Source of the DNA: an uncultured Burkholderiales bacterium
GTDB lineage: Bacteria > Pseudomonadota > Gammaproteobacteria > Burkholderiales > Burkholderiaceae_C
Reading direction: 5' to 3'
DNA length: 64,000 nucleotides
NCBI GenBank assembly: GCA_945952065.1
Contig: CAMFGY010000010.1
Location: 62,001-126,000, forward strand
How positions within the stretch are numbered: the stretch's first letter is position 1; each line of letters begins with the position of its first letter. The notes beneath the pieces were generated by a model. That model was not told the DNA's origin. It ran no database searches and saw nothing but the letters and a program-made list of their open reading frames with translations. Positions 9,111 through 17,165 of the stretch are shown here, one piece after another. The position numbers and the translations under genes are program-made.

Positions 9111-9860
9111 TCAGATCACCTTGGCTTCGTTCTTCAACTTGTCCACCAAAGCAGCCACATCGGCCACCTTGACGCCGGCGCTGCGCTTCGGCGGCTCTTC
9201 CACTTTCAGCGTCTTGATGCGCGGCGCCACATCCACGCCCAGATCGGCAGGCTTGACGACGTCCAGCGGCTTCTTCTTGGCCTTCATGATGTTGGGCAGC
9301 GTCACATAGCGCGGCTCGTTCAGGCGCAAGTCGGTGGTGATGACGGCGGGCAGGCTCAGCTTGACGGTTTCCAAACCACCGTCAACTTCGCGGGTCACTG
9401 CAACCGCATCGGCGCTCAACTCCACCTTGCTGGCAAATGTGCCCTGCGGCAGACCGGCCAAAGCGGCCAGCATCTGGCCAGTTTGATTGCAATCGTCGTC
9501 AATGGCTTGCTTGCCCAAGACCACCAGACCGGGCTGTTCTTTGTCCACCAAAGCTTTGAGGATCTTGGCCACGGCCAAGGGCTGCAGTTCAGCGTCGGTT
9601 TCCACCAAGATGGCGCGGTCTGCGCCAATGGCCATGGCGGTGCGCAGGGTTTCCTGGCACTGGGTCACGCCGCAAGACACGGCGACCACCTCGGTGACCA
9701 AGCCCTTTTCCTTCAGGCGCACGGCCTCTTCAATGGCGATTTCGTCGAAGGGGTTCATCGACATCTTCACATTGGCGATATCCACGCCCGTACCGTCGCT
9801 CTTGACGCGCACCTTGACGTTGTAGTCGACCACGCGTTTGACTGGGACCAAGACTTTCAT
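9111..9860 (-). CDS. etfB: Electron transfer flavoprotein beta subunit
   Basis: This 249-residue beta subunit of ETF binds AMP and docks dehydrogenases. It begins [20 protein letters not shown], as nearly all proteobacterial EtfB proteins do. It has the [16 protein letters not shown] signature near residue 38, the recognition-loop region around residue 190 ([19 protein letters not shown]) and a typical C-terminal end. GGAGTAATCG precedes the ATG. It is the first gene of etfBA, with a palindrome resembling an acyl-CoA-responsive regulator site 19-34 bp upstream of the start. The opposite strand carries murI in divergent orientation. Confidence 0.96.
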   Translation of the reverse strand: MKVLVPVKRVVDYNVKVRVKSDGTGVDIANVKMSMNPFDEIAIEEAVRLKEKGLVTEVVAVSCGVTQCQETLRTAMAIGADRAILVETDAELQPLAVAKILKALVDKEQPGLVVLGKQAIDDDCNQTGQMLAALAGLPQGTFASKVELSADAVAVTREVDGGLETVKLSLPAVITTDLRLNEPRYVTLPNIMKAKKKPLDVVKPADLGVDVAPRIKTLKVEEPPKRSAGVKVADVAALVDKLKNEAKVI

Positions 9861-9878
9861 CGATTACTCCAAGACGAA

Positions 9879-9894
9879 TTGACGTTAACGTTAA
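9879..9894 (-). promoter_or_regulatory. Near-palindromic operator candidate in front of etfB
   Basis: The 16-mer TTGACGTTAACGTTAA pairs at seven of eight positions around its centre and contains the perfect palindrome TTAACGTTAA. From memory it resembles the binding motif of the MerR-family regulator LiuR, which controls branched-chain acyl and etf genes in proteobacteria. Its place 19-34 bp before the etfB start fits a repressor or activator site. No regulator gene is adjacent, so the assignment is inference. Confidence 0.45.
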
Positions 9895-10022
9895 TCAGAT
9901 TCTAAAGGGGTGGCCCCGAGGCCCTGCGCCATCTTCGCCGACTTCAGCGAAAAAAGCACGATCGTTCTATTTTAACCACGCGGGTCGCGCGGTCCAGCGC
10001 AAAAGCTAGACTGCCGCACTCA

Positions 10023-10826
10023 ATGAGTTCCTTCCCCCCTCTTTCGACGCCGCGACTGGGCGTTTTCGACTCCGGCGTCGGCGGCCTGACGGTCTTGCGC
10101 GAACTGCGGCAGCAACTGCCCGAGGTCGCCCTTCACTATGTGGCCGACGCCGCCCATGCCCCCTACGGCGTGCGCGAGCCGGGCTACATCATTGAGCGCA
10201 GCTTGAAGGTCGCCGGCCATTTGATCGACCAGGGCGCGCGCGTCTTGGTCGTGGCCTGCAACACCGCCACGGCCCATGCGATTGCCGCACTCAGGCAGCG
10301 CTGGCCGGAGATCCCCATCGTTGGCACCGAGCCCGGCATCAAGCCTGCAGTGGCGCAAAGCCGCGTCGGCCGCATCGGCGTGATGGCCACACCGGCCACC
10401 ATTGCGAGTGCGCGCTTTGCTGAACTGGTGCAAAAACACGCGGGCCAGGTGCAGGTGTTCAATCAACCCTGCCCGGGGCTGGTGGAATTGATTGAACGCG
10501 GTGATTTGAATTCCGAGGAGTTGCGGCAATTGCTGCAAAGACTGTGTCAACCCTTGCTGGAAGCTGGGGTCGACACGGTGTTGATGGGCTGCACCCACTA
10601 CCCGCTCATTCAAGCGCAGCTTCAAGCGACCCTGGGGCCGCAGGTCGCGCTGCTGAACATTGAGTCGGCCGTGGCCCAGCAGACGGCGCGGCAATGGCTG
10701 GCCCTGGGCTTGCAGTCGCGAGCAGCCACGCCAATTCTTCAAACCACCGGGCAGCCCACCAGCTTCAATGCCTTTCTTCAGCAAGCCTTGGCGTGGCCTC
10801 TTCAGGCAACAGCGCTCGAGCTCTAA
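10023..10826 (+). CDS. murI: Glutamate racemase
   Basis: This cofactor-independent cytoplasmic racemase makes D-glutamate for peptidoglycan. The two catalytic cysteines are in place: C79 in VVACNTAT and C190 in VLMGCTHYPL, with H192 beside the second. The N-terminal VFDSGVGGLTVLREL motif carries the Asp-Ser pair needed for catalysis. At 267 residues it matches the family. It is divergent from etfBA, with a 162-bp shared intergenic region. No clear terminator follows; the next gene is convergent. Confidence 0.95.
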   Translation: MSSFPPLSTPRLGVFDSGVGGLTVLRELRQQLPEVALHYVADAAHAPYGVREPGYIIERSLKVAGHLIDQGARVLVVACNTATAHAIAALRQRWPEIPIVGTEPGIKPAVAQSRVGRIGVMATPATIASARFAELVQKHAGQVQVFNQPCPGLVELIERGDLNSEELRQLLQRLCQPLLEAGVDTVLMGCTHYPLIQAQLQATLGPQVALLNIESAVAQQTARQWLALGLQSRAATPILQTTGQPTSFNAFLQQALAWPLQATALEL

Positions 10827-10885
10827 GACTTGAAAAGCTGAACGCGGCGTCAAAGCCCAACGCTCGGACCCCAGGTGCGCCGAGC

Positions 10886-11356
10886 TCAGCGCGGCATCAC
10901 CCAGCTTTGCGCATTGGTGCTGTTGCACTCCATCAACTGCACCGGCGTTCCATTGGCGGTTTCGGCATTGTCAACATCCACACACTTGCCGGCCAGCCCT
11001 CGGATTTCTCCATCCACATAGCGCCATTGCTGGGCATTGCTGGCATTGCATGCCCACATCTGCAGCTTGGTGTAGTCGGACGGGTTGGCGTTGGGCACAT
11101 CCAGACATTTACCGCTGGCGGCGCGGATTTCGCCACTGATCGGGATGATCATCCACTGCTGAGACTTGCTGCCATTGCAATCCCAGATGAAAACCTTGGC
11201 GCCGCCCTCGGTTCGCCGCGGCTCGATATCGAGACACTTACCCGCGATGCCGCGAATCTCGCCAATCGAGAGGCTGCTGGTGGCGGCCTGTACTGGCGCC
11301 GCCACCAACAGCGAAAGCCAAAGGCCGTTAAGTATGAGTTTGAACAAGTATTGCAT
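10886..11356 (-). CDS. Secreted ricin-type beta-trefoil lectin domain protein
   Basis: A small exported protein made almost wholly of one ricin-B (beta-trefoil) carbohydrate-binding domain. After a signal peptide ending near VAAPVQA, three repeats each carry the G-KC-D pattern and a closing QxW motif: SQQW, AQQW and AQSW. Repeats begin with near-identical GEIRG/GEIRA turns. No catalytic domain is attached, which is unusual because such domains normally accompany glycosidases or toxins. The start is set at the ATG at 11356 (156 residues) because it opens a proper signal peptide; a GTG one codon earlier and a longer frame upstream are possible. A role in binding galactose-type polysaccharides is family inference. 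Confidence 0.75.
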   Translation of the reverse strand: MQYLFKLILNGLWLSLLVAAPVQAATSSLSIGEIRGIAGKCLDIEPRRTEGGAKVFIWDCNGSKSQQWMIIPISGEIRAASGKCLDVPNANPSDYTKLQMWACNASNAQQWRYVDGEIRGLAGKCVDVDNAETANGTPVQLMECNSTNAQSWVMPR

Positions 11357-11480
11357 CACGATCTTGAAGTCCCTGAATGCTAAGGGGCGGGCCGCCTGAC
11401 CCGAACGAAAAGCCGCCGCGCCAAACAATGGCTGAGCCGCGAGCGCTGTGCTCAAGACGGCAGCCATCCATGAGCGATGT

Positions 11481-12212
11481 TTACTGCGTGCGCAAATCCG
11501 AGCCGCCATGCGGCTCCTGCGTCACCAGGCTGCCAAAAGCGCCCAAGGTGTTGTCGCTTTGAACCTGCAGGCAATGGGTGCCGGTGCTGAGCGAACCGTT
11601 GGCGACTGATTTACGGATGTCCGTAATGCACAAAAGCACCCGCGAGCCCTCTTGCTTGAGCTCCCAACGCTCGGAGTAGGTGGCTTCGATCATCTCGCCG
11701 GACATGCAGTTCACATAGTCCACCCCGCTATTGCCCTCGCCGCTTGCGCCCGGCAAGGCTCGGTTCGGCAAAGGCCGCTTGACCAGAACCGCTGAGCAGC
11801 TGTCTCCACGGTCGGTGGCCATGGCCACATCGGTGTGCGTGGCAGGATCGAAATACAAGCGGTCCACCACGGTTTGAGTGGGCTGGCCTGCCACGCGATA
11901 AGTCGTCGTGCGCTGAACAAAGGGATAGCTCTTGCCTGTCACCGGGAAGCTGGCTGCAGCACCACCGGGCTGGGTCGAAACAGTCATCTGGGCCGGTGTG
12001 GGCTTGCCATCCACCAACACCGATCCCGACATTTGCCAGCTCTTGGCGCTGCCGTAATACTGGGCCATGGCCGCCTGCAGGTCGTAGCCGGCGCTTGAGC
12101 TGTCGGCGCTGGAGCCGCCGCCCCCGCAGGCCTGCATCGCCAGGCTCAAAGCCAACAAGCCAAGACCATTCACCAGGCGCTTCGCCCGGTTTCCTTCGTT
12201 CAACATATCCAT
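11481..12212 (-). CDS. Putative lipoprotein of unknown function
   Basis: A 243-residue protein with a lipoprotein signal: positive residues (NRAKR), a hydrophobic stretch LGLLALSLAM and the lipobox-like MQAC with cysteine 29, followed by a GGGGSSADSSS linker. The mature part has a beta-rich look, with several cysteines near the C terminus (about 147, 173, 202 and 222) that could form disulfides. I do not recognise a family. It lies upstream of the lectin gene on the same strand, 124 bp away, so the two may be co-expressed at the cell surface (inference). An in-frame ATG two codons later is an alternative start. Confidence 0.7.
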   Translation of the reverse strand: MDMLNEGNRAKRLVNGLGLLALSLAMQACGGGGSSADSSSAGYDLQAAMAQYYGSAKSWQMSGSVLVDGKPTPAQMTVSTQPGGAAASFPVTGKSYPFVQRTTTYRVAGQPTQTVVDRLYFDPATHTDVAMATDRGDSCSAVLVKRPLPNRALPGASGEGNSGVDYVNCMSGEMIEATYSERWELKQEGSRVLLCITDIRKSVANGSLSTGTHCLQVQSDNTLGAFGSLVTQEPHGGSDLRTQ

Positions 12213-12351
12213 CCCTTGTCAGTGCTTTTGACTGTTTATTGACACTGAATGGCTGACTCGCATTTGGTTTGCGACAGCACCACTCAGGTCCGCCCACCGG
12301 TCGTTCCGGCATTGCGGCGGCGCAGTATAGGAAGCCAACAAGTCAACTCCG

Positions 12352-12380
12352 TATAAACCCCCATCAGGGGGGGGGGGGGG
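12352..12380 (-). terminator. Terminator containing a 14-base G/C homopolymer
   Basis: On the minus strand a run of 14 C is followed by TGAT, then GGGGG and TTTATAC. CCCCC-TGAT-GGGGG forms a stem-loop with a T-rich tail, placed 61 bp after the yfiR-family stop, so it can end the cyclase-receptor-YfiR operon. The homopolymer (G14 on the plus strand, 12367-12380) is much longer than the stem needs. Confidence 0.6.
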
Positions 12381-12440
12381 AGACGAAGGGCAGAGAGCGT
12401 CAGCCTCGGCGAGAAGTGGCCGCAGGCGCGATGCGAGGGG

Positions 12441-13010
12441 CTACTTGACTTCTCGCGCCAGCTTCAACATGTGTGAGCTGAGCATCAAGCCGCGGCGCTT
12501 GGCCTCGGTCAGGTTGACACGAAAACTCAGGCCGTTGGGCTCGGCAATCAAGCCGATGACAGCGCCGCTGCGAAAGGCCTCGATGTTGTCGGCCACCACC
12601 AACATCGGGGCGTTCCCCGCGGCCTCTTGCCAGCGCTGCAAATCGGCACGCTCCACAAAGCCCAAAAAAAGCAACTGGCAGGAGGCCAGGTGCTGGGGGT
12701 CGGTCAAATAGCGCATGCGCACCTGTGGTGCCTGATGCGTCTTTTGCGTCAGCGCCTGCATGGACTCTTGCATGCCCAGACTGCCCGCGACGCAATAGGT
12801 GAACTCTTGATGCGGCGGCGGCGGCCATTGCGTGAACTGCGCAAATCGATAAACAAAAGCAGCCTTGAGTTGGGCATCGTCCAGCATCGCCGAAGCACTA
12901 GGCGCCGCATGCAGCCCAGGCGGCGCAGCGGCCAGCAGCGCGAGCGCCAACAGGCCCTGGCTGGAGCCTAGCAAACGCCAAGCCTGAGTCACCCACTTGT
13001 GCCAGCTCAT
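12441..13010 (-). CDS. YfiR-family periplasmic protein (DUF4154)
   Basis: A 189-residue exported protein of the YfiR/DUF4154 family. In Pseudomonas, YfiR is the periplasmic inhibitor of the membrane diguanylate cyclase YfiN (TpbB). The family core is recognisable: LKAAFVYRFAQFTQWPP after the signal peptide, a conserved cysteine segment (FTYCVAGS), the second cysteine in LASCQLLFLG, and the closing LMLSSHMLKLAREVK. I chose the ATG at 13010 because it overlaps the receptor stop codon as ATGA and has GGAGG eight bases upstream; a start five codons earlier is possible. As third gene of the operon with a CHASE/HAMP/GGDEF cyclase, it probably controls that cyclase (inference from the YfiBNR system). 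Confidence 0.88.
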   Translation of the reverse strand: MSWHKWVTQAWRLLGSSQGLLALALLAAAPPGLHAAPSASAMLDDAQLKAAFVYRFAQFTQWPPPPHQEFTYCVAGSLGMQESMQALTQKTHQAPQVRMRYLTDPQHLASCQLLFLGFVERADLQRWQEAAGNAPMLVVADNIEAFRSGAVIGLIAEPNGLSFRVNLTEAKRRGLMLSSHMLKLAREVK

Positions 13011-15028
13011 GAACCCGGCCTCCAACTCAGGCCCAGTTGCAACGTGCGACGCTCTTGACGCACCTCGGTCTGCGCAGCGCGTGGGCGGTCGGCATAGACC
13101 TGATCACTCAGGTTGTAGAGCCCCACGCTGAGCTCCCATTCCGGGCGAGGCCGCCACAACAGATGGACGTTGTGCAGCGCATACCCAGGCAATGCCTGGT
13201 CGGGCATGCTGCGCCGACTCATCGCAAAAGTCTGCCAAGACAGCTGCAGGGCATCGCCCAGCAAAGGCTGGCTGAACAGCAGTTTGAACAGTGAATGCGG
13301 CGAGTTGCTCAAGGTCGCTCCGCTGGCCTCCTTGCTGCTTTGCAAAGACAAGCCCAGGCGCAAGCGCGCCCCTTGGTTCCAACGTCGCTCCACATCCAAT
13401 TCGGCACCGCGGGTGCGCACGCGCACCCGGTTCTCATAAATCGGCAGATCCACTTGATTCAAATCGATCAGGTCCGCCAATCGCGAGGCATACAAAGACG
13501 CGCGGTACTGCAGTTGCGGGGTCAGGGCTTGTTCCCACGACAACTCCAGCGATTTGATTTGCTCAGGCCGCGGCGTCGGGGCCTGCCAAGACGCGTTCAG
13601 TGCAAATTCATTGAGATTGGCGGCGCGAAAAGCGCTGCCGTACATCAGGCGCAAACTGGCGTCAGGTAAGCCGCTCCAGATCCAGGCCAAGCGAGGATTC
13701 ACCCGGGCCTTGGCCACATTGGAGGCATCGCGGCGCAGCCCCAAGACCAGGCGCTGGGTTTCGCTGAGTTGCCATTCATCCTGCAAAAACCAGGCCGTGC
13801 GGCGATTGATGCCGTAATACTCTTGGAATGGCGGCTCACCTTCGGCGCCGAGCAAGATGCGCTGATCTTGATCGTCTTGCACCTCCAATCCGGCCATCAC
13901 GATATGCCGCTCAAATTGGCGGGTACTGAGGCGCAGATCCCAATTCGTCCAGCGCCCGATGGCGGTGGCACCAAAGAAACGCTGCACTCCGGACTCGGGA
14001 TCCTGGAATGGGTAGCGCTCACGGTAGGTGTGGCTTTTGGCCGAGACACTGGCAAACAAGTCCCAATCAGGGCCCAGGCGGCGCTCATGGCTCAGGCTGA
14101 CAAAACGGTTGTAAAACAGCAAATAGGCTTGCCTCAAGGTCTCGTCATCGCTGCCCTGCAAACTGCTGGGCACACCTTGCGTCAAATCGGTTGCGCCAAA
14201 GCGTAGCGCCCATCCACCTGCATTGAAGCTGCCGACCAAGCGCTTGCTGCGGGTCCAAAACCGCTCGCGAAAGGCCTGCTCATCTTCGCTGGCCACCGCA
14301 TAAGGCAAGGGCCGCCTGTCTTGGCCTGCGCTGCTGGCCGACAGCCAGCCCTCCCAGCCAGCGTCATCGCGATAGCCCCAACTGGCGCGCAGCTCTCGCC
14401 GGCCTTGTGAGTCCCACTGGGTGCGCATTTGCAAACCGCGCAAAGCGTCGGCCCGCTTGGTCAGCACATTGACCACGCCCAGAAAAGCATTGTTGCCATA
14501 CAAGGCCGAACCTGGCCCGGGCGCAAACTCCACCCGTTCGATCAAGTCCAGATCGAGAAAAAACTCATCCCCGATCTGGGCGGCGTCGTACACGTTTTCA
14601 TTGATGCGCATGCCGTCAATCAAGAACAGCAAGCGGGTATTCAAATCCTCGGGCCGCCCCAATCCCCGCGCGCCGATATAGCTGAAGCTGCTGTCTTTGG
14701 TGACATACAGCCCGGGCATGGCGCGCAGCACATCGGCCATGGAGCGAAAGCCATGTCGCGCAATGTCCTCGGCCGTCAGCACATAGGTCGTGCCTGGGGC
14801 TTGCGCCGAGCTCTGCACAAACCGAGAGGCTGTGCTCACCTCCACATGGCGCGGCACCTGCTTCAGCGGCTGCCTCAGCAAGTCTTCCAAGGCCAATTCG
14901 GCTACCGCTGGCGCCGGCTCTGGCTCCGGGGTTTGGCCCATTGCGCTGCCAAGCAAGAACATCAAACCGAGGCCGCAGAGCCAAGGTCGTCGTCGTGCGC
15001 GCCAAAACGGGCGCTCAAGGCGCTGCAC
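13007..15028 (-). CDS. TonB-dependent outer-membrane receptor (linked to diguanylate cyclase and YfiR)
   Basis: A 673-residue outer-membrane beta-barrel receptor with an N-terminal plug. A signal peptide (LCGLGLMFLLGSAMGQ) is followed by the plug domain: TYVLTAEDIARHGFRSMADVLRAMPGLYV, then the GxxALYGNNAFLGVVNVLTK motif near residue 180. The barrel ends with a strand LGLSWRPG. It is shorter than siderophore receptors, closer to the vitamin B12/copper (BtuB/OprC-like) size class. The GTG at 15028 has AAGGGTG upstream and overlaps the cyclase gene by 14 bp; its stop overlaps the yfiR-family start by 4 bp. This tight coupling argues that it works with the c-di-GMP proteins, perhaps as the outer-membrane sensor in place of YfiB. 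The ligand is unknown. Confidence 0.88.
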   Translation of the reverse strand: MQRLERPFWRARRRPWLCGLGLMFLLGSAMGQTPEPEPAPAVAELALEDLLRQPLKQVPRHVEVSTASRFVQSSAQAPGTTYVLTAEDIARHGFRSMADVLRAMPGLYVTKDSSFSYIGARGLGRPEDLNTRLLFLIDGMRINENVYDAAQIGDEFFLDLDLIERVEFAPGPGSALYGNNAFLGVVNVLTKRADALRGLQMRTQWDSQGRRELRASWGYRDDAGWEGWLSASSAGQDRRPLPYAVASEDEQAFRERFWTRSKRLVGSFNAGGWALRFGATDLTQGVPSSLQGSDDETLRQAYLLFYNRFVSLSHERRLGPDWDLFASVSAKSHTYRERYPFQDPESGVQRFFGATAIGRWTNWDLRLSTRQFERHIVMAGLEVQDDQDQRILLGAEGEPPFQEYYGINRRTAWFLQDEWQLSETQRLVLGLRRDASNVAKARVNPRLAWIWSGLPDASLRLMYGSAFRAANLNEFALNASWQAPTPRPEQIKSLELSWEQALTPQLQYRASLYASRLADLIDLNQVDLPIYENRVRVRTRGAELDVERRWNQGARLRLGLSLQSSKEASGATLSNSPHSLFKLLFSQPLLGDALQLSWQTFAMSRRSMPDQALPGYALHNVHLLWRPRPEWELSVGLYNLSDQVYADRPRAAQTEVRQERRTLQLGLSWRPGS

Positions 15029-16388
15029 GGTTCACCCTTCGGTAAGTGTTCTTGCCGGCGCGCTTGGCGGCATACATCGCCACATCGGCCGCACTGAGGA
15101 GTTGCGCCGGGTCCACCTCATCGGTCGGGCAAAACGCCAGGCCCACGGTGGCGCCAATCGGCATCAGATGCCCCTCCAAGACCATGGGTTCACGAATGGC
15201 GGCAATCAAGCGCAGCGCCAATTGTTCGGCCGCAATTTCATCAGGCAAATTGGGCAGGATCAATGCGAATTCGTCGCCGCCCAGCCGACACAGCACATCG
15301 CCCGAACGCAAGACCTGCGTCATGCGCTGCGTCACCTCCCGCAACACCGCATCCCCGGCATCATGGCCATGGCGGTCGTTCACGGTCTTGAAATTGTCCA
15401 AATCAATGAACATCAAGGCCATCAGATGAACCTCTTGGCAGCTCACCGCCATATGGCGCTGCAAGGCCGACTGAAAATACAAGCGATTGGGCAGCTGCGT
15501 GAGACTGTCACGGTGCGCCAGCAATTCAAACTGCTGACCGGCCTGTTGCTCTTGACGCAATTGCTGATTCAGCTCGGCTTGGCTGATCTCCACGCGCTTG
15601 AGCATTTGATTGAAGCGCTCGCTCAAGCGCCCCACTTCGTCAAAGCGATGCACCTTGGCCCTTTGGCTGTAGTCCTGGCTGAGCGCGACGCGTTCGGCCA
15701 AGTCAGACAGCTCCACAATGGGCGCCAAAGACTTGCGTTGCACCCAACGCAACAGTTGCCCGGCCAAGATGATGGCCAAGCCAATGAGCACCGCGGCCAA
15801 GGCCACCATGCGCAGCACCGCCAGCTGTACGCGCTGCAGGCTTTCTTGCAAACCCAAATAGCCGACCAGTTCTTGCTTGAATCGAATCGGCACCCAGACC
15901 TCAACCACACGCCACTGCATGAAGCGCAAGGTGCCGCCCGAGCCCAAGCCCTGGGGCGCGGAGGACAAACCCGCTTGTGCTGGCACAGGCCATTGCGCAA
16001 AGACTTGATCACTGGCGTTGCTGACGCGCAATTGGCGCCCATCGCTTTGAACACCAAATGAAGCCAACTCCTGAGCAGCGGCGGCTTTGTCTTCAAACAC
16101 CAGCATGGGCGCCAAACTATTGGCGAGCAATTCGGCGCTGTGCGTCGCAGCCTCAGCTTGCAGATCCCGCGCCGCCAGCAGGGAGGCCATCGCAATCAAG
16201 GCAAAGGTCAGCAGCAAGGTGGCCGACAAGGCCAACAAGTTCAAGCGCGTCAGGCGCTCGACCAAAGAGTCTCCATGCTCCGTCGCCGAGCTCGGGCGCG
16301 GAGGCAGCGGAGACGGGGTACCAAGGACCTTGGGTAACTCGGAATGGGTCACGCGCGATAAACCGTGGGCTGTGCGTCGCTGCTTCAC
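15015..16388 (-). CDS. Membrane diguanylate cyclase, CHASE8-like sensor-HAMP-GGDEF (YfiN-like)
   Basis: This 457-residue inner-membrane enzyme makes c-di-GMP from GTP. Order of parts: transmembrane helix at about 48-72, a periplasmic domain of about 115 residues like the CHASE8 domain of YfiN, a second helix at about 190-212, HAMP at about 213-265, then a GGDEF domain with an intact active site GGDEF at 370-374. An I-site RSGD (361-364) lies five residues before it, so product inhibition is expected. The start is uncertain: GTG at 16388 has no good ribosome site. It is the first gene of an overlapping operon with a TonB receptor and a YfiR-family protein, matching YfiN in domain plan and partner. 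Confidence 0.9.
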   Translation of the reverse strand: MKQRRTAHGLSRVTHSELPKVLGTPSPLPPRPSSATEHGDSLVERLTRLNLLALSATLLLTFALIAMASLLAARDLQAEAATHSAELLANSLAPMLVFEDKAAAAQELASFGVQSDGRQLRVSNASDQVFAQWPVPAQAGLSSAPQGLGSGGTLRFMQWRVVEVWVPIRFKQELVGYLGLQESLQRVQLAVLRMVALAAVLIGLAIILAGQLLRWVQRKSLAPIVELSDLAERVALSQDYSQRAKVHRFDEVGRLSERFNQMLKRVEISQAELNQQLRQEQQAGQQFELLAHRDSLTQLPNRLYFQSALQRHMAVSCQEVHLMALMFIDLDNFKTVNDRHGHDAGDAVLREVTQRMTQVLRSGDVLCRLGGDEFALILPNLPDEIAAEQLALRLIAAIREPMVLEGHLMPIGATVGLAFCPTDEVDPAQLLSAADVAMYAAKRAGKNTYRRVNRAAP

Positions 16389-16517
16389 AACGAAGCAAAC
16401 ATAGCCCGGTTTCTACCATGTCGCAAGCGATCCAATCGCCCGAAAAACCGGTTCAGCGCGCCTCTCAGCCAGGCTCACCGCTGTCAACAATTTGCGTGTG
16501 GCGAGCCTTGGCCGAAC

Positions 16518-17165
16518 TCAGCTGGCAACCAAGCCGTTGCGAATCGCATACACGGTCAGCTCCGAGTTGTTCGCCAAGCCCAGCTTCTCCAGCACACGGG
16601 CGCGGTAGACGCTGACCGTTTTGGGGCTGAGCATCAGCTCCTCTGCAATATCGCTCAGGCGTTTGCCGGAAGCGATCATGACCAGGGTTTGCAGTTCCCG
16701 GTCCGACAGCTTCTGGTGCGCCAGTTCATTGACTGGTGCGGTCAGGCTTTCCACCAGCATCTGGGCGATTTCGGGCGTCACATACTTGCGCCCCTGGGCG
16801 ACGGTGCGCACCGCCTGCACCAGCACTTGCGGGTCCCCCCCCTTGTTGACGTAGCCAAATGCCCCGGCACGAAGGGCGCGAATGGCGTACTGGTCTTCGG
16901 GGTACATCGACACGATCAAGGTGCGGATCGTGGTGCCCTCATCCTTCATCACATGCAAGACATCCAGACCGCTGCGGCCCGGCATATTGATGTCCAAGAC
17001 CAACACATCACAACCACCGCTCGGCCCCAGATCGCGCAACAGACTGCGCAACTCGCCGTAGTCGCCCGCCTCACCCACCACCTCGATATCGGCCACATCC
17101 GACAAGGTGTCTCGGATGCCGCGCCGAATCAGCGCATGGTCGTCGCAAAGAATCACTTTGATCAT
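16518..17165 (-). CDS. NarL/FixJ-type response regulator
   Basis: A 215-residue two-component regulator: receiver domain (about 1-125) with acidic D8-D9, phosphorylation Asp in VLVLDIN near residue 58, Ser/Thr in LIVSMY and Lys in YVNKGG. A LuxR-type helix-turn-helix follows (about 150-212): LSDRELQTLVMIASGKRLSDIAEELMLSPKTVSVYRARVLEKL in consensus positions. The start overlaps the end of the upstream kinase gene by 4 bp (ATGA), so the two are translationally coupled partners. The RcsB/UvrY-like style is noted but targets are unknown. The pair is divergent from the chemotaxis operon. Confidence 0.9.
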   Translation of the reverse strand: MIKVILCDDHALIRRGIRDTLSDVADIEVVGEAGDYGELRSLLRDLGPSGGCDVLVLDINMPGRSGLDVLHVMKDEGTTIRTLIVSMYPEDQYAIRALRAGAFGYVNKGGDPQVLVQAVRTVAQGRKYVTPEIAQMLVESLTAPVNELAHQKLSDRELQTLVMIASGKRLSDIAEELMLSPKTVSVYRARVLEKLGLANNSELTVYAIRNGLVAS

